A stretch of DNA of 53,546 bases from a virus. Positions 40,106 to 47,310 of this stretch are shown here, one piece after another; positions within the stretch are counted from its first letter, which is position 1; the number at the start of each line of letters is the position of its first letter. The position numbers and the translations under genes are program-made. The stretch is taken from positions 1 through 53,546 of IMG/VR virus record IMGVR_UViG_3300025146_000019; one strand, 5' to 3'. The notes under the pieces were generated by a model. The model ran no database searches. It was not told the origin of the DNA and worked only from the letters and a program-made list of their open reading frames with translations.

Positions 40106-40675
40106 CTAGAGCGGCTGGTTGCGGTCGTAGCGGTCGCACTCGTCCAGCTGGGCCTCCTCGTCGGTGCCGTATGCGCGCCCCGCGATGTAGCTGCCCGCAC
40201 TGCCCAGCCACAGGCCCACCAGCTCGTGCACCACCTGCGGGAAGCGGGTGCCGTCCACCCCCTTGAAGAACGAGACTCCGACGCTGCCAGCCTGCACGGA
40301 CGAGACGTTCGAGCCGGTGGCTGACGACTTGCCCAGGATCGACGGGTCCACCAGCAGCGCCAGGGCCAGCTCCTGGCAGGCCATCACCAGGGCCGCGGGC
40401 AGCGAGTCCGATGCCAGGTCCTCGCCCTCGACGTCCTCGAGGTCGGTGCGCGGCCAGCTGAGCGCGTTGGCCGCGTCCGTCTTGTCGCCCTGCCACCGCT
40501 GGCGGTCGAGGAAGAGGGTCGCGGTGCGCAGCGCCTTGGCCTTGTTGTCGGCGGTGGCGCTGGTCCAGGCAGACGCGTCCAGCCTGGCGGCGAAGTAGCT
40601 GTCCGCGCTGGCGACCGTGCTGAACGAGTCGTAGTCGACAGCGCTGATGGTGACCTCTGGATAGACGAACGCCAT
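40106..40675 (-). CDS. Head-tail connector protein (DnaT-like fold type)
   Basis: The 189-aa protein shows SADSYFAARLDASAWTSAT near 23-41, KALRTATLFLDRQRWQGDK near 46-64 and LSWPRTDLEDVEGED near 71-85. This YFAxR...AxW...AL..AT..LD pattern is typical of phage connector proteins annotated as DnaT-like. It should join the portal ring to the neck. ATG 40675 directly abuts the portal stop. Confidence 0.78.
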   Translation of the reverse strand: MAFVYPEVTISAVDYDSFSTVASADSYFAARLDASAWTSATADNKAKALRTATLFLDRQRWQGDKTDAANALSWPRTDLEDVEGEDLASDSLPAALVMACQELALALLVDPSILGKSSATGSNVSSVQAGSVGVSFFKGVDGTRFPQVVHELVGLWLGSAGSYIAGRAYGTDEEAQLDECDRYDRNQPL

Positions 40676-42214
40676 CTACTTCTCCTCCTCGTCGTCACCA
40701 CCCTCGGCACTCGGCGGCTGTCCGCCGGGCTGGGGTGGCTGTCCAGGCTGGGGCGGTCCACCGGGCTGGCCCGGTGGCGGAGACGGCAGGAGCGGGTTGA
40801 CGCCCGGGACTCCGAGTCCGGCGAGCGCTCCCGCCGTCAGCGGGTCGACCTCGGGGGCCGGCGGCAGGTCCATGCGCGTCCGGATGATGTCGATGGCGCG
40901 GTCGGTGGGGTCGAGCGCGGCGCGCGTCAGGGACTCGAGCACCCGCGCGTCCTTCTCGACGTCGGCGGGCCGCAGCATCTCGGTCTTCAGCCTCGGCTTC
41001 AGGTCCTCGTCCCACTGGTTCAGGCGCCACAGCACGTCGACGACGTCGCGCTGGTACACGTGGCGGACGTCGCGCAGCGCCGACTCCACGACCAGGGTCA
41101 GCTGCGTCGACTTGTCCTCGCTGAGGGCATACGAACCCGTCTCCTGCATCCCGATCAGCAGGCCCTCGACCCCGAGGATGAGCGCGATGTTCTTGATCTC
41201 GCGCTGGATGGCCACGTGGATGTACTGCTGGCTGTTGACCGCCGCCTGGATGAGGTCCAGCGCCCACTCGTAGGTGCCGCTCGGACTGGCCGAGTCGTCC
41301 TCGCTGCGGGCCACCGCGGAGTCCGTGAGCCACCCCGTCCTTGGGCTCCGCGTGTGGTTCTGGAGGATGTCGATCAGCGGCGCCAGCAGCGTGTCGATCC
41401 CGTCGTCGTCGATCTTGCCGGCGTCCTTGAGCTTCTGGAGCTTGGTGAGTGGCGCCCGACCGATGGGCACGCCCGCCAGGTCGCTCTCGAAGCCGAAGCC
41501 CTCCAGCTGCTGGTAGCGGCGCAGGATGCGCCACGACTCGACGGTCTGGCGGAACAGCCCGAACCCCTCCGGGCTGTCGCTGAGCGCGTCGTCGACCGCG
41601 TAGACCATCTTCACGCGCGGGAGGTAGACCTCCTCCATGGTCAGCGGTGGCCGCTGGATGCAGCCCAGCACGCGACCGTGGAGGTCGACGTCCCACCGCT
41701 CGATGGAGTGCTGCGGCCTCGGCGCGATCTCGTCGATCCACCAGTCGCCGTCCTTGAGCTTGTAGGTCGCCTCCTGGACGCTGAACCCGTAGAAGGGGAA
41801 GGTCAGAGTGCGGCGCACTGCTCGGCGCAGCGGGATCTGCATCTCGTCGAGCATCTCCTCCACCAGCTCCGCCTTCTCGCGCGCCTCGGGCGTGTCGTCG
41901 GCAGGCTCCGCGCGCCACGACGGTCGGGACCCGAGGTTGAGAAAGTAGCGCACGCCGGCTCCCACGATCGCGCAGTTGGCGACCATGTTGTCGAACGTGA
42001 TGTATCGCTGCCTACCCGCGAGCGCCGGGTCCTTCTCACCGCTGGCCACCCAGCCCTGGTGCACCGCAGTGCCGGGCATGCCGACCACCTCGTCGGGACT
42101 GGCCTCGCGCCGGACCAGCGGCGACATCAGGAAGTTCAGGAACCTCCGGGCAGCGCCGGGCCTCGCCGGCTGGGAGGGGGAGAGCTTCACGAGCGCTGCC
42201 TGCCGGTTGGCCAC
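40676..42214 (-). CDS. Portal protein (DUF935 / Mu gp29-like)
   Basis: The 512-aa protein has the layout of DUF935-type portals. FPFYGFSVQEATYKLKDG and RPQHSIERWDVD lie in the wing region, LLAPLIDILQNHTRSPRTGW and QYIHVAIQREIKNIALILG in the stem/crown region, and a Pro/Gly/Gln-rich tail ends in an acidic run. It forms the DNA entry ring at one capsid vertex. I chose GTG 42214, which follows the -10 box TATAGG by 6 nt; a TTG at 42250 would lie inside the promoter. Confidence 0.87.
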   Translation of the reverse strand: MANRQAALVKLSPSQPARPGAARRFLNFLMSPLVRREASPDEVVGMPGTAVHQGWVASGEKDPALAGRQRYITFDNMVANCAIVGAGVRYFLNLGSRPSWRAEPADDTPEAREKAELVEEMLDEMQIPLRRAVRRTLTFPFYGFSVQEATYKLKDGDWWIDEIAPRPQHSIERWDVDLHGRVLGCIQRPPLTMEEVYLPRVKMVYAVDDALSDSPEGFGLFRQTVESWRILRRYQQLEGFGFESDLAGVPIGRAPLTKLQKLKDAGKIDDDGIDTLLAPLIDILQNHTRSPRTGWLTDSAVARSEDDSASPSGTYEWALDLIQAAVNSQQYIHVAIQREIKNIALILGVEGLLIGMQETGSYALSEDKSTQLTLVVESALRDVRHVYQRDVVDVLWRLNQWDEDLKPRLKTEMLRPADVEKDARVLESLTRAALDPTDRAIDIIRTRMDLPPAPEVDPLTAGALAGLGVPGVNPLLPSPPPGQPGGPPQPGQPPQPGGQPPSAEGGDDEEEK

Positions 42215-42220
42215 GGCTAA

Positions 42221-42250
42221 CCTATACGCCCGATCCCGCGCCTGCGGCAA
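42221..42250 (-). promoter_or_regulatory. Putative leaderless promoter of the portal gene, TTGCCG-18-TATAGG
   Basis: TTGCCG (42250-42245) and TATAGG (42226-42221) on the minus strand are 18 bp apart and the GTG at 42214 comes 6 nt later. The spacing to the start codon matches leaderless transcripts. The -10 hexamer is the same as at the early-operon promoter. Confidence 0.6.
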
Positions 42251-42281
42251 GCAGCCTGGAGCAGGCCCCCCAAGCCGCCTC

Positions 42282-42359
42282 TCACTGCCGAGGCCTCGGC
42301 GTCGTCAGCCAGGCGACCGCCATGACCAGCACCCAGATCACCAGCCACTCCGGACTCAT
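42282..42359 (-). CDS. 25-aa membrane micropeptide between terminase and portal
   Basis: The peptide begins MSPEWLVIWVLVMAVAW and ends LTTPRPRQ: one hydrophobic span with a short basic tail. ATG 42359 follows GTGAGG by 5 nt, a fair ribosome site, 15 nt after the large terminase stop. Function is unknown; a holin-like role cannot be excluded but has no support beyond the span. Confidence 0.5.
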   Translation of the reverse strand: MSPEWLVIWVLVMAVAWLTTPRPRQ

Positions 42360-42374
42360 GGGCACCTCACGGGG

Positions 42375-43889
42375 CTACCCGCCCCCCGACGGCGTGATGG
42401 CCCGCGGGGCGAGGATGCCGGTGGGCACCGCGTCCTCGGACTTCCGGTTCAGGTGCGCGAACGCCCGGCTCAGCGCGTCCACCTGGTCGGACCAGCGCCC
42501 CGCCGGGAACGTGGTCACCTCCTCCAGGAACGCCTCGTTCCAGGGTCCCCGGACCAGGCGCACGTTGCCGGCCTCCGCCTGGGCCGCGACCGGCTCGGCG
42601 CGCGTGAGCTTGTCGCCCGTCTCCGGCGTCGCCGTGATGGTGTACCCGCTCAGCTCGGTGGCGAAGTGCTTCACCTGCGCCTTGCCCGCCTGGCCCGGGT
42701 CCTGCGGGATGGAGATGGCGACGCCGTGACCGTCCTGCGAGGCGGTCGCGCGCAGCAGCCGCGTGACGGCGCCGGGACCGCTGCGCAGGCTCACGACGTC
42801 CTCCACGTAGTACACGCCCTGGTGGCGGCGCACCCGCACGCCGCGGGTCCAGGGCGCGTCGTCGCCGTCGGACGACGCCAGGTCCCACGCGCGCACCACT
42901 CTGCCGCCGGCCGGTGCTGCGGGGACCACCTCGAACCACTCTCTCCTGAACAGGCCGCCCTCTCGAGGCGCGGGCCGCTGCTGGAACTGCCCGGCCACCG
43001 CGTAGGCGCCCATGGCGCGCTTGTCGCGGTCGACCACCTCGCGGGTCATGTACTCCGGCCAGAGCAGGTCCCCCTCCTGCAGCCGCGGGTCCACGAACCC
43101 GATGGACGTCCGGCACCGGCGATCCGCCTCGAACTCCATGGGCAGGCACAGGTGCTCGTAGCCCAGGTCGCGCGCGAGCAGGTCGCCGCTGACGTCCTGC
43201 TCGTGGATGCGCTGCATGATGAAGATGATGGCGGACGAGCGGGGGTCCGACAGGCGCGTGGGCAGCGACTCCCGCTCCCACAGCACCTTGGCCTCGCGGT
43301 CCGCCTCGGACTCGCCGTCCTTCACGTTGTGCGGGTCGTCCACGACCACGCGGTCGCCTCGCTCGCCCGTGGCCATGCCGGCCACCGACGTCGCGATGCG
43401 GTACCCGCGCTTGTCGTTGTCGTACCTGATCTTCGCGTCCTGGTCGGCGACCAGCCGGAAGCGGTCGCCCCACAGGCGCTGGTACCAGGGCGACTGGATG
43501 ATCTGCCGGCAGCGACGGTTGTCGCGCACGGTCAGCTCCACCGAGTAGGAGAAGGAGAGGAACCGCTTGCCGGGCATGCCGCGCGGGCCCCACTCCCACG
43601 CCGGCCAGAAGACGTTCGTCAGCAGCGACTTCATGCAGCCCGGCGGGATGTTGATCAGCAGCCGCGTGATCTCGCCCCGGGTCACCGCCTCCAGGTGCTC
43701 GCAGATGGCGTCCACGTGCCAGCCCGGGACGAACGGTCGGGCCGGCTCGACGATGGGCCAGGCGAGCTGGAGGAACCGGCGCAGGGAGCGCTCCGCCTCG
43801 TGGCGGTCCAGGTCGTCGGCCAGGGAGGCGGGGTCCCAGGGCAGCACCAGGTCGTCACCGCGCAGCGCCGTCCTCCTGGCCTGGGACAT
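42375..43889 (-). CDS. Large terminase subunit
   Basis: The 504-aa protein has an ATPase domain with a Walker A variant PPGCMKS at 82-88 and Walker B VVVDDPHN at 181-188, then MQRIHEQDVSG (225-235). A C-terminal nuclease domain opens with RAWDLASSDGDD (333-344), whose Asp residues should bind metal. It pumps and cuts concatemeric DNA. I chose ATG 43889; longer in-frame starts encode low-complexity sequence in the G-rich gap. Two alternative GC hairpins at 43894-43913 cover the region just upstream of the start. Confidence 0.92.
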   Translation of the reverse strand: MSQARRTALRGDDLVLPWDPASLADDLDRHEAERSLRRFLQLAWPIVEPARPFVPGWHVDAICEHLEAVTRGEITRLLINIPPGCMKSLLTNVFWPAWEWGPRGMPGKRFLSFSYSVELTVRDNRRCRQIIQSPWYQRLWGDRFRLVADQDAKIRYDNDKRGYRIATSVAGMATGERGDRVVVDDPHNVKDGESEADREAKVLWERESLPTRLSDPRSSAIIFIMQRIHEQDVSGDLLARDLGYEHLCLPMEFEADRRCRTSIGFVDPRLQEGDLLWPEYMTREVVDRDKRAMGAYAVAGQFQQRPAPREGGLFRREWFEVVPAAPAGGRVVRAWDLASSDGDDAPWTRGVRVRRHQGVYYVEDVVSLRSGPGAVTRLLRATASQDGHGVAISIPQDPGQAGKAQVKHFATELSGYTITATPETGDKLTRAEPVAAQAEAGNVRLVRGPWNEAFLEEVTTFPAGRWSDQVDALSRAFAHLNRKSEDAVPTGILAPRAITPSGGG

Positions 43890-44260
43890 GGGGCCGTCCC
43901 CCCGGACGGGGGGTGTGCGGCGGACCTTACCGGCCAAGGGGCCCCCCCTCCCCCCCGGTGGTCGCGGGTGCGTGGGCAGGAGACGCTGGCAGCTGGTGGG
44001 GGGTACCCCCTCCCCCCTCCCCCCTACATGGGTGGGGGCCGGGGGTCGCTCGCTTGCCGGTCGGTGGGAGCCGGCCACCGCCCCAGGATCGAGGGGGGGC
44101 TCCCACGATTTTGCGTATCCCTCCGTAACTACAGCGCTTTATGTTGAACGATCCCGAGACCTTAGCACGCGACGCGACGCGTCGTGCATAAGATCCCGCA
44201 ACGACACAAGATAATCTCCTGCGCCCTCGCCGTGTTGCGCGCGACCCCCGCCGCGCGCCC

Positions 44261-44282
44261 GCCTGTCCTGAGCCTGTCCTGA
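44261..44282 (+). repeat. Tandem 11-bp direct repeats with a downstream inverted copy
   Basis: GCCTGTCCTGA occurs twice back to back (44261-44271, 44272-44282), and its core reversed, TCAGGACA, occurs at 44309-44316. The arrangement resembles terminase-binding sites near cos or pac. Confidence 0.75.
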
Positions 44283-44394
44283 CCGTCGCGTAAGTATCCG
44301 TACCCTCGTCAGGACACAGCTCCTGGAGTCTCTCGCGCCGCCTCGAGTCTCCCTCACCCCTCTCGCCTCCACAGGGGTTACGCGAGATAAGGTA

Positions 44395-44446
44395 AGCCTC
44401 GGGTCCAAATCGAGGCTCCTGGAGGTCCAGCCTGGGGAAGACCTCC
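44395..44446. repeat. Two adjacent 7-bp inverted repeats
   Basis: AGCCTCG (44395-44401) pairs with CGAGGCT (44411-44417), and GGAGGTC (44421-44427) pairs with GACCTCC (44440-44446). The two stems lie 3 nt apart in the terminase gap and could form a double hairpin in RNA or DNA. Confidence 0.65.
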
Positions 44447-44513
44447 CCCATGGTAAGCTGCGACTCCAAGACACGAGCTAACTCTCCGTCCTCTCGTGCC
44501 GAGCCACACGGAA

Positions 44514-44555
44514 CTAGGGGTAGTGGGGGGAGGGAGTCAGGGGAACTACCCCTAG
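44514..44555. repeat. Perfect 11-bp inverted repeat downstream of small terminase gene
   Basis: CTAGGGGTAGT (44514-44524) is matched by ACTACCCCTAG (44545-44555) across a purine-rich 20-nt loop, 21 nt past the small terminase stop. It lacks a T-run. It could be a terminator-like hairpin or a protein site used in packaging. Confidence 0.7.
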
Positions 44556-44575
44556 GTCGCCTCGCCTGGACGGCC

Positions 44576-45355
44576 CTAACCATCCGTGTTCTCATCAGGC
44601 ATGAGAGTGACACCAGGGCTCACCTCCACGCCGGCCGGTTCCGGCCCTGCCCCCAGGGCCGCCTGCACTGCCTCCCCAGCCGCCTGCCTCCTCGCCTCCG
44701 CCTGGGCCATGATCTCGTTCACCCGGCCCACCAGGGTGCGCACCTCCTGGCGCTCCTCCTCGCTCAGCAGCGAGAGGTCGACCCGGGCGTTCCCCTCGGT
44801 GTCCACGTGCTCGACCTGGACCTTGTCGCCCCACCTGGAGCGGTCCAGGGCGCGGGCGTACCTGAGGAGGAGGGTGTTGTCGTAGCGCTCCTCGTAGGCG
44901 ACGATGACGCCCTGAGAGACGATGGGGCGCTGGTACGCCATCATGGCCCTGCGCTCTATCTCGTCCTCGATCTTCGCCAGGGCCTCGGCCTTGGCCGTGT
45001 CGACAGCTGCGCCGAACTCGGGGTCCTCTCGGGCGAGGCGCACCCAGGTGCTGTAGTCGATGCGACCCTCGCCGGGGTCCGGGGCAGCGGCCTTGGCGGC
45101 ACTCGGCATGCTGCCCGTCTCGGCGAGGCGCTTCAGGAACACCGCCTTCCGCCTCTCGGTGATGGGGGCGCGGAGGATCCGCCCCGTCACGGGGTCGCGC
45201 TTGGCTACGTTCGCTCGGCTCGGCTTCGAGACTACGGGTACTTGGCCACTGGACGGAGGCTTAGCCACGGGTGTGTCGGCGCGTGTGTCGGGAGACTTGG
45301 TGAGGCTCTCGGCTCCCAGCCTAGCCCAGCCACGGGTCGCCCGGCAAGCCCCCAT
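44576..45355 (-). CDS. Small terminase subunit
   Basis: The 259-aa protein has a helix-turn-helix region (FLKRLAETGSMPSAAKAAA, then YSTWVRLAREDPEFGAAV) like those of small terminases. The helical core contains KIEDEIERRAMMAYQRPIV and YDNTLLLRYARALDRSRWG, known from Sf6-like and related subunits. It should recognise the packaging site and hand DNA to the large subunit. The start is uncertain: ATG 45355 has no clear ribosome site, and the first ~45 residues may not be translated. Confidence 0.82.
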   Translation of the reverse strand: MGACRATRGWARLGAESLTKSPDTRADTPVAKPPSSGQVPVVSKPSRANVAKRDPVTGRILRAPITERRKAVFLKRLAETGSMPSAAKAAAPDPGEGRIDYSTWVRLAREDPEFGAAVDTAKAEALAKIEDEIERRAMMAYQRPIVSQGVIVAYEERYDNTLLLRYARALDRSRWGDKVQVEHVDTEGNARVDLSLLSEEERQEVRTLVGRVNEIMAQAEARRQAAGEAVQAALGAGPEPAGVEVSPGVTLMPDENTDG

Positions 45356-45462
45356 CTGCCCAGTCGGTGGGCCCCTCGACCTACCTCCTCCACCGAAGTC
45401 ACCGGGTCGAGCGTCAAGAGAGTAGGAGATTCGGTTGGCTGGCCGCGGGGTTACTACTATAC

Positions 45463-45636
45463 TTGACTCTCTCTACTTAAAAGAAGAAGAGTAGAGTAAT
45501 ACAGGGGCCCCCAGCGCCCCGCCGGCCCCGGGCCTACCGATTGAAACGTGTCGAGCTAGTCGAGCTAGTCGAGTTCCCCGCGTGATCACAGCAGATCCAC
45601 GAACCGGAAGTCGAGCTGGTCGAGCGCCAGGTCGAG
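45463..45636 (+). repeat. Right copy of GTCGAG control module
   Basis: On the plus strand a CTCTACT/AGTAGAG hairpin lies around 45470-45496. About 55 nt later come three GTCGAG boxes 9 bp apart (45550, 45559, 45568), TTCCCCGCG, an 18-nt spacer and GAACCGGAAGTCGAG. Two more boxes follow at 45619 and 45631. The order and spacing match the left module at 16.7 kb in reverse orientation. Confidence 0.78.
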
Positions 45637-45665
45637 CGGCCCGCCCCGCTCGGAGTCGGCGGCGC

Positions 45666-45671
45666 TATACT
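45666..45671 (+). promoter_or_regulatory. -10 box TATACT of a leaderless promoter
   Basis: TATACT ends 7 nt before the ATG at 45679, so transcription would begin at or next to the start codon. No TTGNNN -35 lies at 16-18 bp; the GTCGAG boxes upstream suggest activation by a bound protein. Confidence 0.6.
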
Positions 45672-45678
45672 GACCCTC

Positions 45679-45942
45679 ATGCCCCTATCGTTCCGATGGC
45701 GCTCCGTGACCCGCGACCAGGCCAGAGAGTTCATCCATAAGCTGCAGGCTGGCCTCACGGTGCAGGCCGCAGCCCGCGAGAGTTCCACCTCGGTGCCCGG
45801 ACGGGTGCGCGCCACCTGGAAGACGTACCATGCGCTGGCGGCCCACGACGCCGAGTTCTGGGACGCGCTGCACCTGGCCTTCAGGGGGACGGCCTGGCTG
45901 CAGTTCCTGCCGCCCCGACCCGCCACCCCTGGGGCCCCCTAG
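45679..45942 (+). CDS. Small HTH-like protein, the only plus-strand gene
   Basis: The 87-aa protein starts at ATG 45679 directly after a -10 box. RDQAREFIHKLQAGLTVQAAARESSTS looks like a helix-turn-helix core when split at the AAARE turn, followed by RATWKTYHALAAHDAEFWDAL. It may be a regulator acting on the GTCGAG boxes beside it; that is inference. Its TAG shares CTAG with the TAG of the converging gene at 45939. The conserved control module upstream is the best evidence that it is real. Confidence 0.6.
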   Translation: MPLSFRWRSVTRDQAREFIHKLQAGLTVQAAARESSTSVPGRVRATWKTYHALAAHDAEFWDALHLAFRGTAWLQFLPPRPATPGAP

Positions 45943-46316
45943 AGTTCCACCCACCGGGGCGTCGCCACCGACCGCCCCTCCCTGCGCGCCCGCTCAGCCG
46001 CCGCCAGCAGCCTGGGCATCCACCGCTCCATGGTGCCCTGGGCCACCTCCTCGGCGTAGACGAGCCACGGCCAGCATGCGAGCCGCACCAGGGCGAAGCA
46101 CCGCACCCGCACCGTGGCCTCCAGCGCACGCCCCTCGGCCTGCACCAGGCTCATGGGCTCCACGTCGTCCATGGCCCGGAACAGCGCCGGCCACGGGCTC
46201 GCCACGGCCTCCGTGCGCAGCCACTCGCCGTCCGCCCCCAGCAGGGGGAACTCCCCCGTGATGCGGTAGCCCGCCAGTCCACCACCACCCCGCTGCAGAG
46301 CCCACTGGCCCGTCAC
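45939..46316 (-). CDS. Hypothetical 125-aa protein
   Basis: GTG 46316 overlaps the previous stop (GTGA). The protein has RITGEFPLLGADGEWLRTEA and a helical end (RWMPRLLAAAERARREG), with no recognised domain. It is the last gene of the rightmost leftward operon and meets the plus-strand gene at a shared CTAG. Confidence 0.65.
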   Translation of the reverse strand: MTGQWALQRGGGGLAGYRITGEFPLLGADGEWLRTEAVASPWPALFRAMDDVEPMSLVQAEGRALEATVRVRCFALVRLACWPWLVYAEEVAQGTMERWMPRLLAAAERARREGRSVATPRWVEL

Positions 46317-46696
46317 GGCGTCGCCACCAGGTCCCCCGACCTGGGCCGCTCGAACCGAGCCACGCTGCGGCCGTCCACCTCCACGCGCCCCTCGAACATC
46401 GCCAGCGGCCGGGCCCACACCTGGTGCCGCGCCAGGCTGTAGTACACCACCATCACCTCGCCCTCCGCCCCCTGGTACCGAGACGTGTGCGGGTACACCG
46501 CCACCTGCCCCGCCGCGTCCACCACCAGCGAGAACGAGCACTCGCGCTGCTCGCTGAAGCGGCCCTCCATGACGTGGACGTAGACGTCCACCTGCGGGTT
46601 GCGGCGCACGGGCGCCACCTCCAGCGCCACGTACCACCCACCCTTGTAGTGCCGGCGCAGGCCCACCACCACGTCGCGCACCTCCACGCTGGTCAC
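46313..46696 (-). CDS. Hypothetical beta-rich 127-aa protein
   Basis: GTG 46696 overlaps the upstream stop (GTGA). The sequence alternates strands (GWYVALEVAPVRRNPQVDVY, CSFSLVVDAAGQVAVY, GEVMVVYYSLARHQVW) and looks like a compact beta protein. No family is recognised. Confidence 0.65.
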   Translation of the reverse strand: MTSVEVRDVVVGLRRHYKGGWYVALEVAPVRRNPQVDVYVHVMEGRFSEQRECSFSLVVDAAGQVAVYPHTSRYQGAEGEVMVVYYSLARHQVWARPLAMFEGRVEVDGRSVARFERPRSGDLVATP

Positions 46697-47310
46697 AAGG
46701 GCCTCTCGTGCCACACCTTGCCCGCTGCCAGCCCCTGGCGGAACATCTCCTCCAGGCGCAGCAGCAGGCCCACGTAGTTGGCCAGGGGTCGGTTGCTCCT
46801 CGTGGCCAGCACCTGGGCCACCGCCTCCGCCACCTCCGGCGTCAGCTCGGTGATGCCGCGCAGCAGCCCCTCGAGCTGCACGATGCCGATCCCGGCCCTC
46901 ACCGCCAGCTCCTCCACCCCCACGCCCACCGCATCCATCATCTCCCGGATGTGCGCGCCCGGGTGGGTCACCCAGTCGGGCGAGAACGGCCTGCCCTCGG
47001 TGTCCACCTGCTGGTCGCCCCGCGAGATGGCCCGGTCGATGACGCGTCGGTCGGTCTCGCTGGCCACCAGGCGGTTGGCCTGGGTGGGGCACGTTGGCGC
47101 GTGTGGGCTGCCCTCCACGTAGCGGCCGCAGTCGCGACAGAACCACGCGAGCAGCACGGTCACCTGGGCAGGGTCCAGCGCCCGCAGCAGGTCGCGCGCC
47201 TCCTCGGGCAGTCGCTCGCGGTGGTGCGCCGCGTGCCCCGCCACCCTGTCGGGGGGCATGTCCAGGCCGCAGGTGCGGCAGGTGTACAGCGGGTTCAGCA
47301 GGTGGCTCAC
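46693..47310 (-). CDS. Zinc-finger protein with HigA-like helix-turn-helix
   Basis: The 205-aa protein has two probable zinc sites, CRTCGLDMPPDRVAGHAAHH near 10-30 and CRDCGRYVEGSPHAPTC near 58-74. A HigA/XRE-type domain follows (HPGAHIREMMDAVGVGVEEL and IGIVQLEGLLRGITELTPEV, about 115-160). HigA proteins are antitoxins and repressors. No toxin gene lies next to it, so a regulator role is more likely. GTG 47310 overlaps the sulfotransferase stop (GTGA). Confidence 0.75.
   Translation of the reverse strand: MSHLLNPLYTCRTCGLDMPPDRVAGHAAHHRERLPEEARDLLRALDPAQVTVLLAWFCRDCGRYVEGSPHAPTCPTQANRLVASETDRRVIDRAISRGDQQVDTEGRPFSPDWVTHPGAHIREMMDAVGVGVEELAVRAGIGIVQLEGLLRGITELTPEVAEAVAQVLATRSNRPLANYVGLLLRLEEMFRQGLAAGKVWHERPL

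Larger units (their letters stand above)
43890..44575. other. Non-coding gap between terminase subunits, repeat-rich
   Basis: I see no credible gene in these 686 bp. Next to the large terminase start are C/G runs with minus-strand G-quadruplex potential (44004-44033) and a GGGGGTACCCCC palindrome at 43999-44010. From about 44.1 kb the sequence becomes more AT-rich, with an imperfect hairpin at 44161-44192, tandem GCCTGTCCTGA repeats, two adjacent 7-bp stems and an 11-bp inverted repeat close to the small terminase stop. A packaging start site (cos or pac) is the likeliest use; a structured RNA is another. Confidence 0.7.
45356..45678. promoter_or_regulatory. Divergent control region between small terminase and the plus-strand gene
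   Basis: This 323-bp gap holds no gene. On the minus strand TATAGT (45461-45456) is a good -10 for leftward late transcription, though without a clear -35. On the plus strand a hairpin and phased GTCGAG boxes lead to TATACT and the plus-strand ATG. The region therefore probably fires in both directions. Confidence 0.65.

Noticed and set aside
44139-44400. tRNA gene in the AT-richer part of the terminase gap
   Set aside because: Hairpins are present but no cloverleaf with a TTCGA-type arm and acceptor stem could be assembled by eye.
43927-44613. 228-aa minus-strand frame across the terminase gap
   Set aside because: Composition is low-complexity, it overlaps the small terminase end, and its codon pattern differs from neighbouring genes; repeats explain the region better.
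46693-47310. Toxin-antitoxin module based on the HigA-like domain
   Set aside because: No HigB-like toxin is encoded on either side; neighbours are a beta-rich hypothetical protein and a sulfotransferase.
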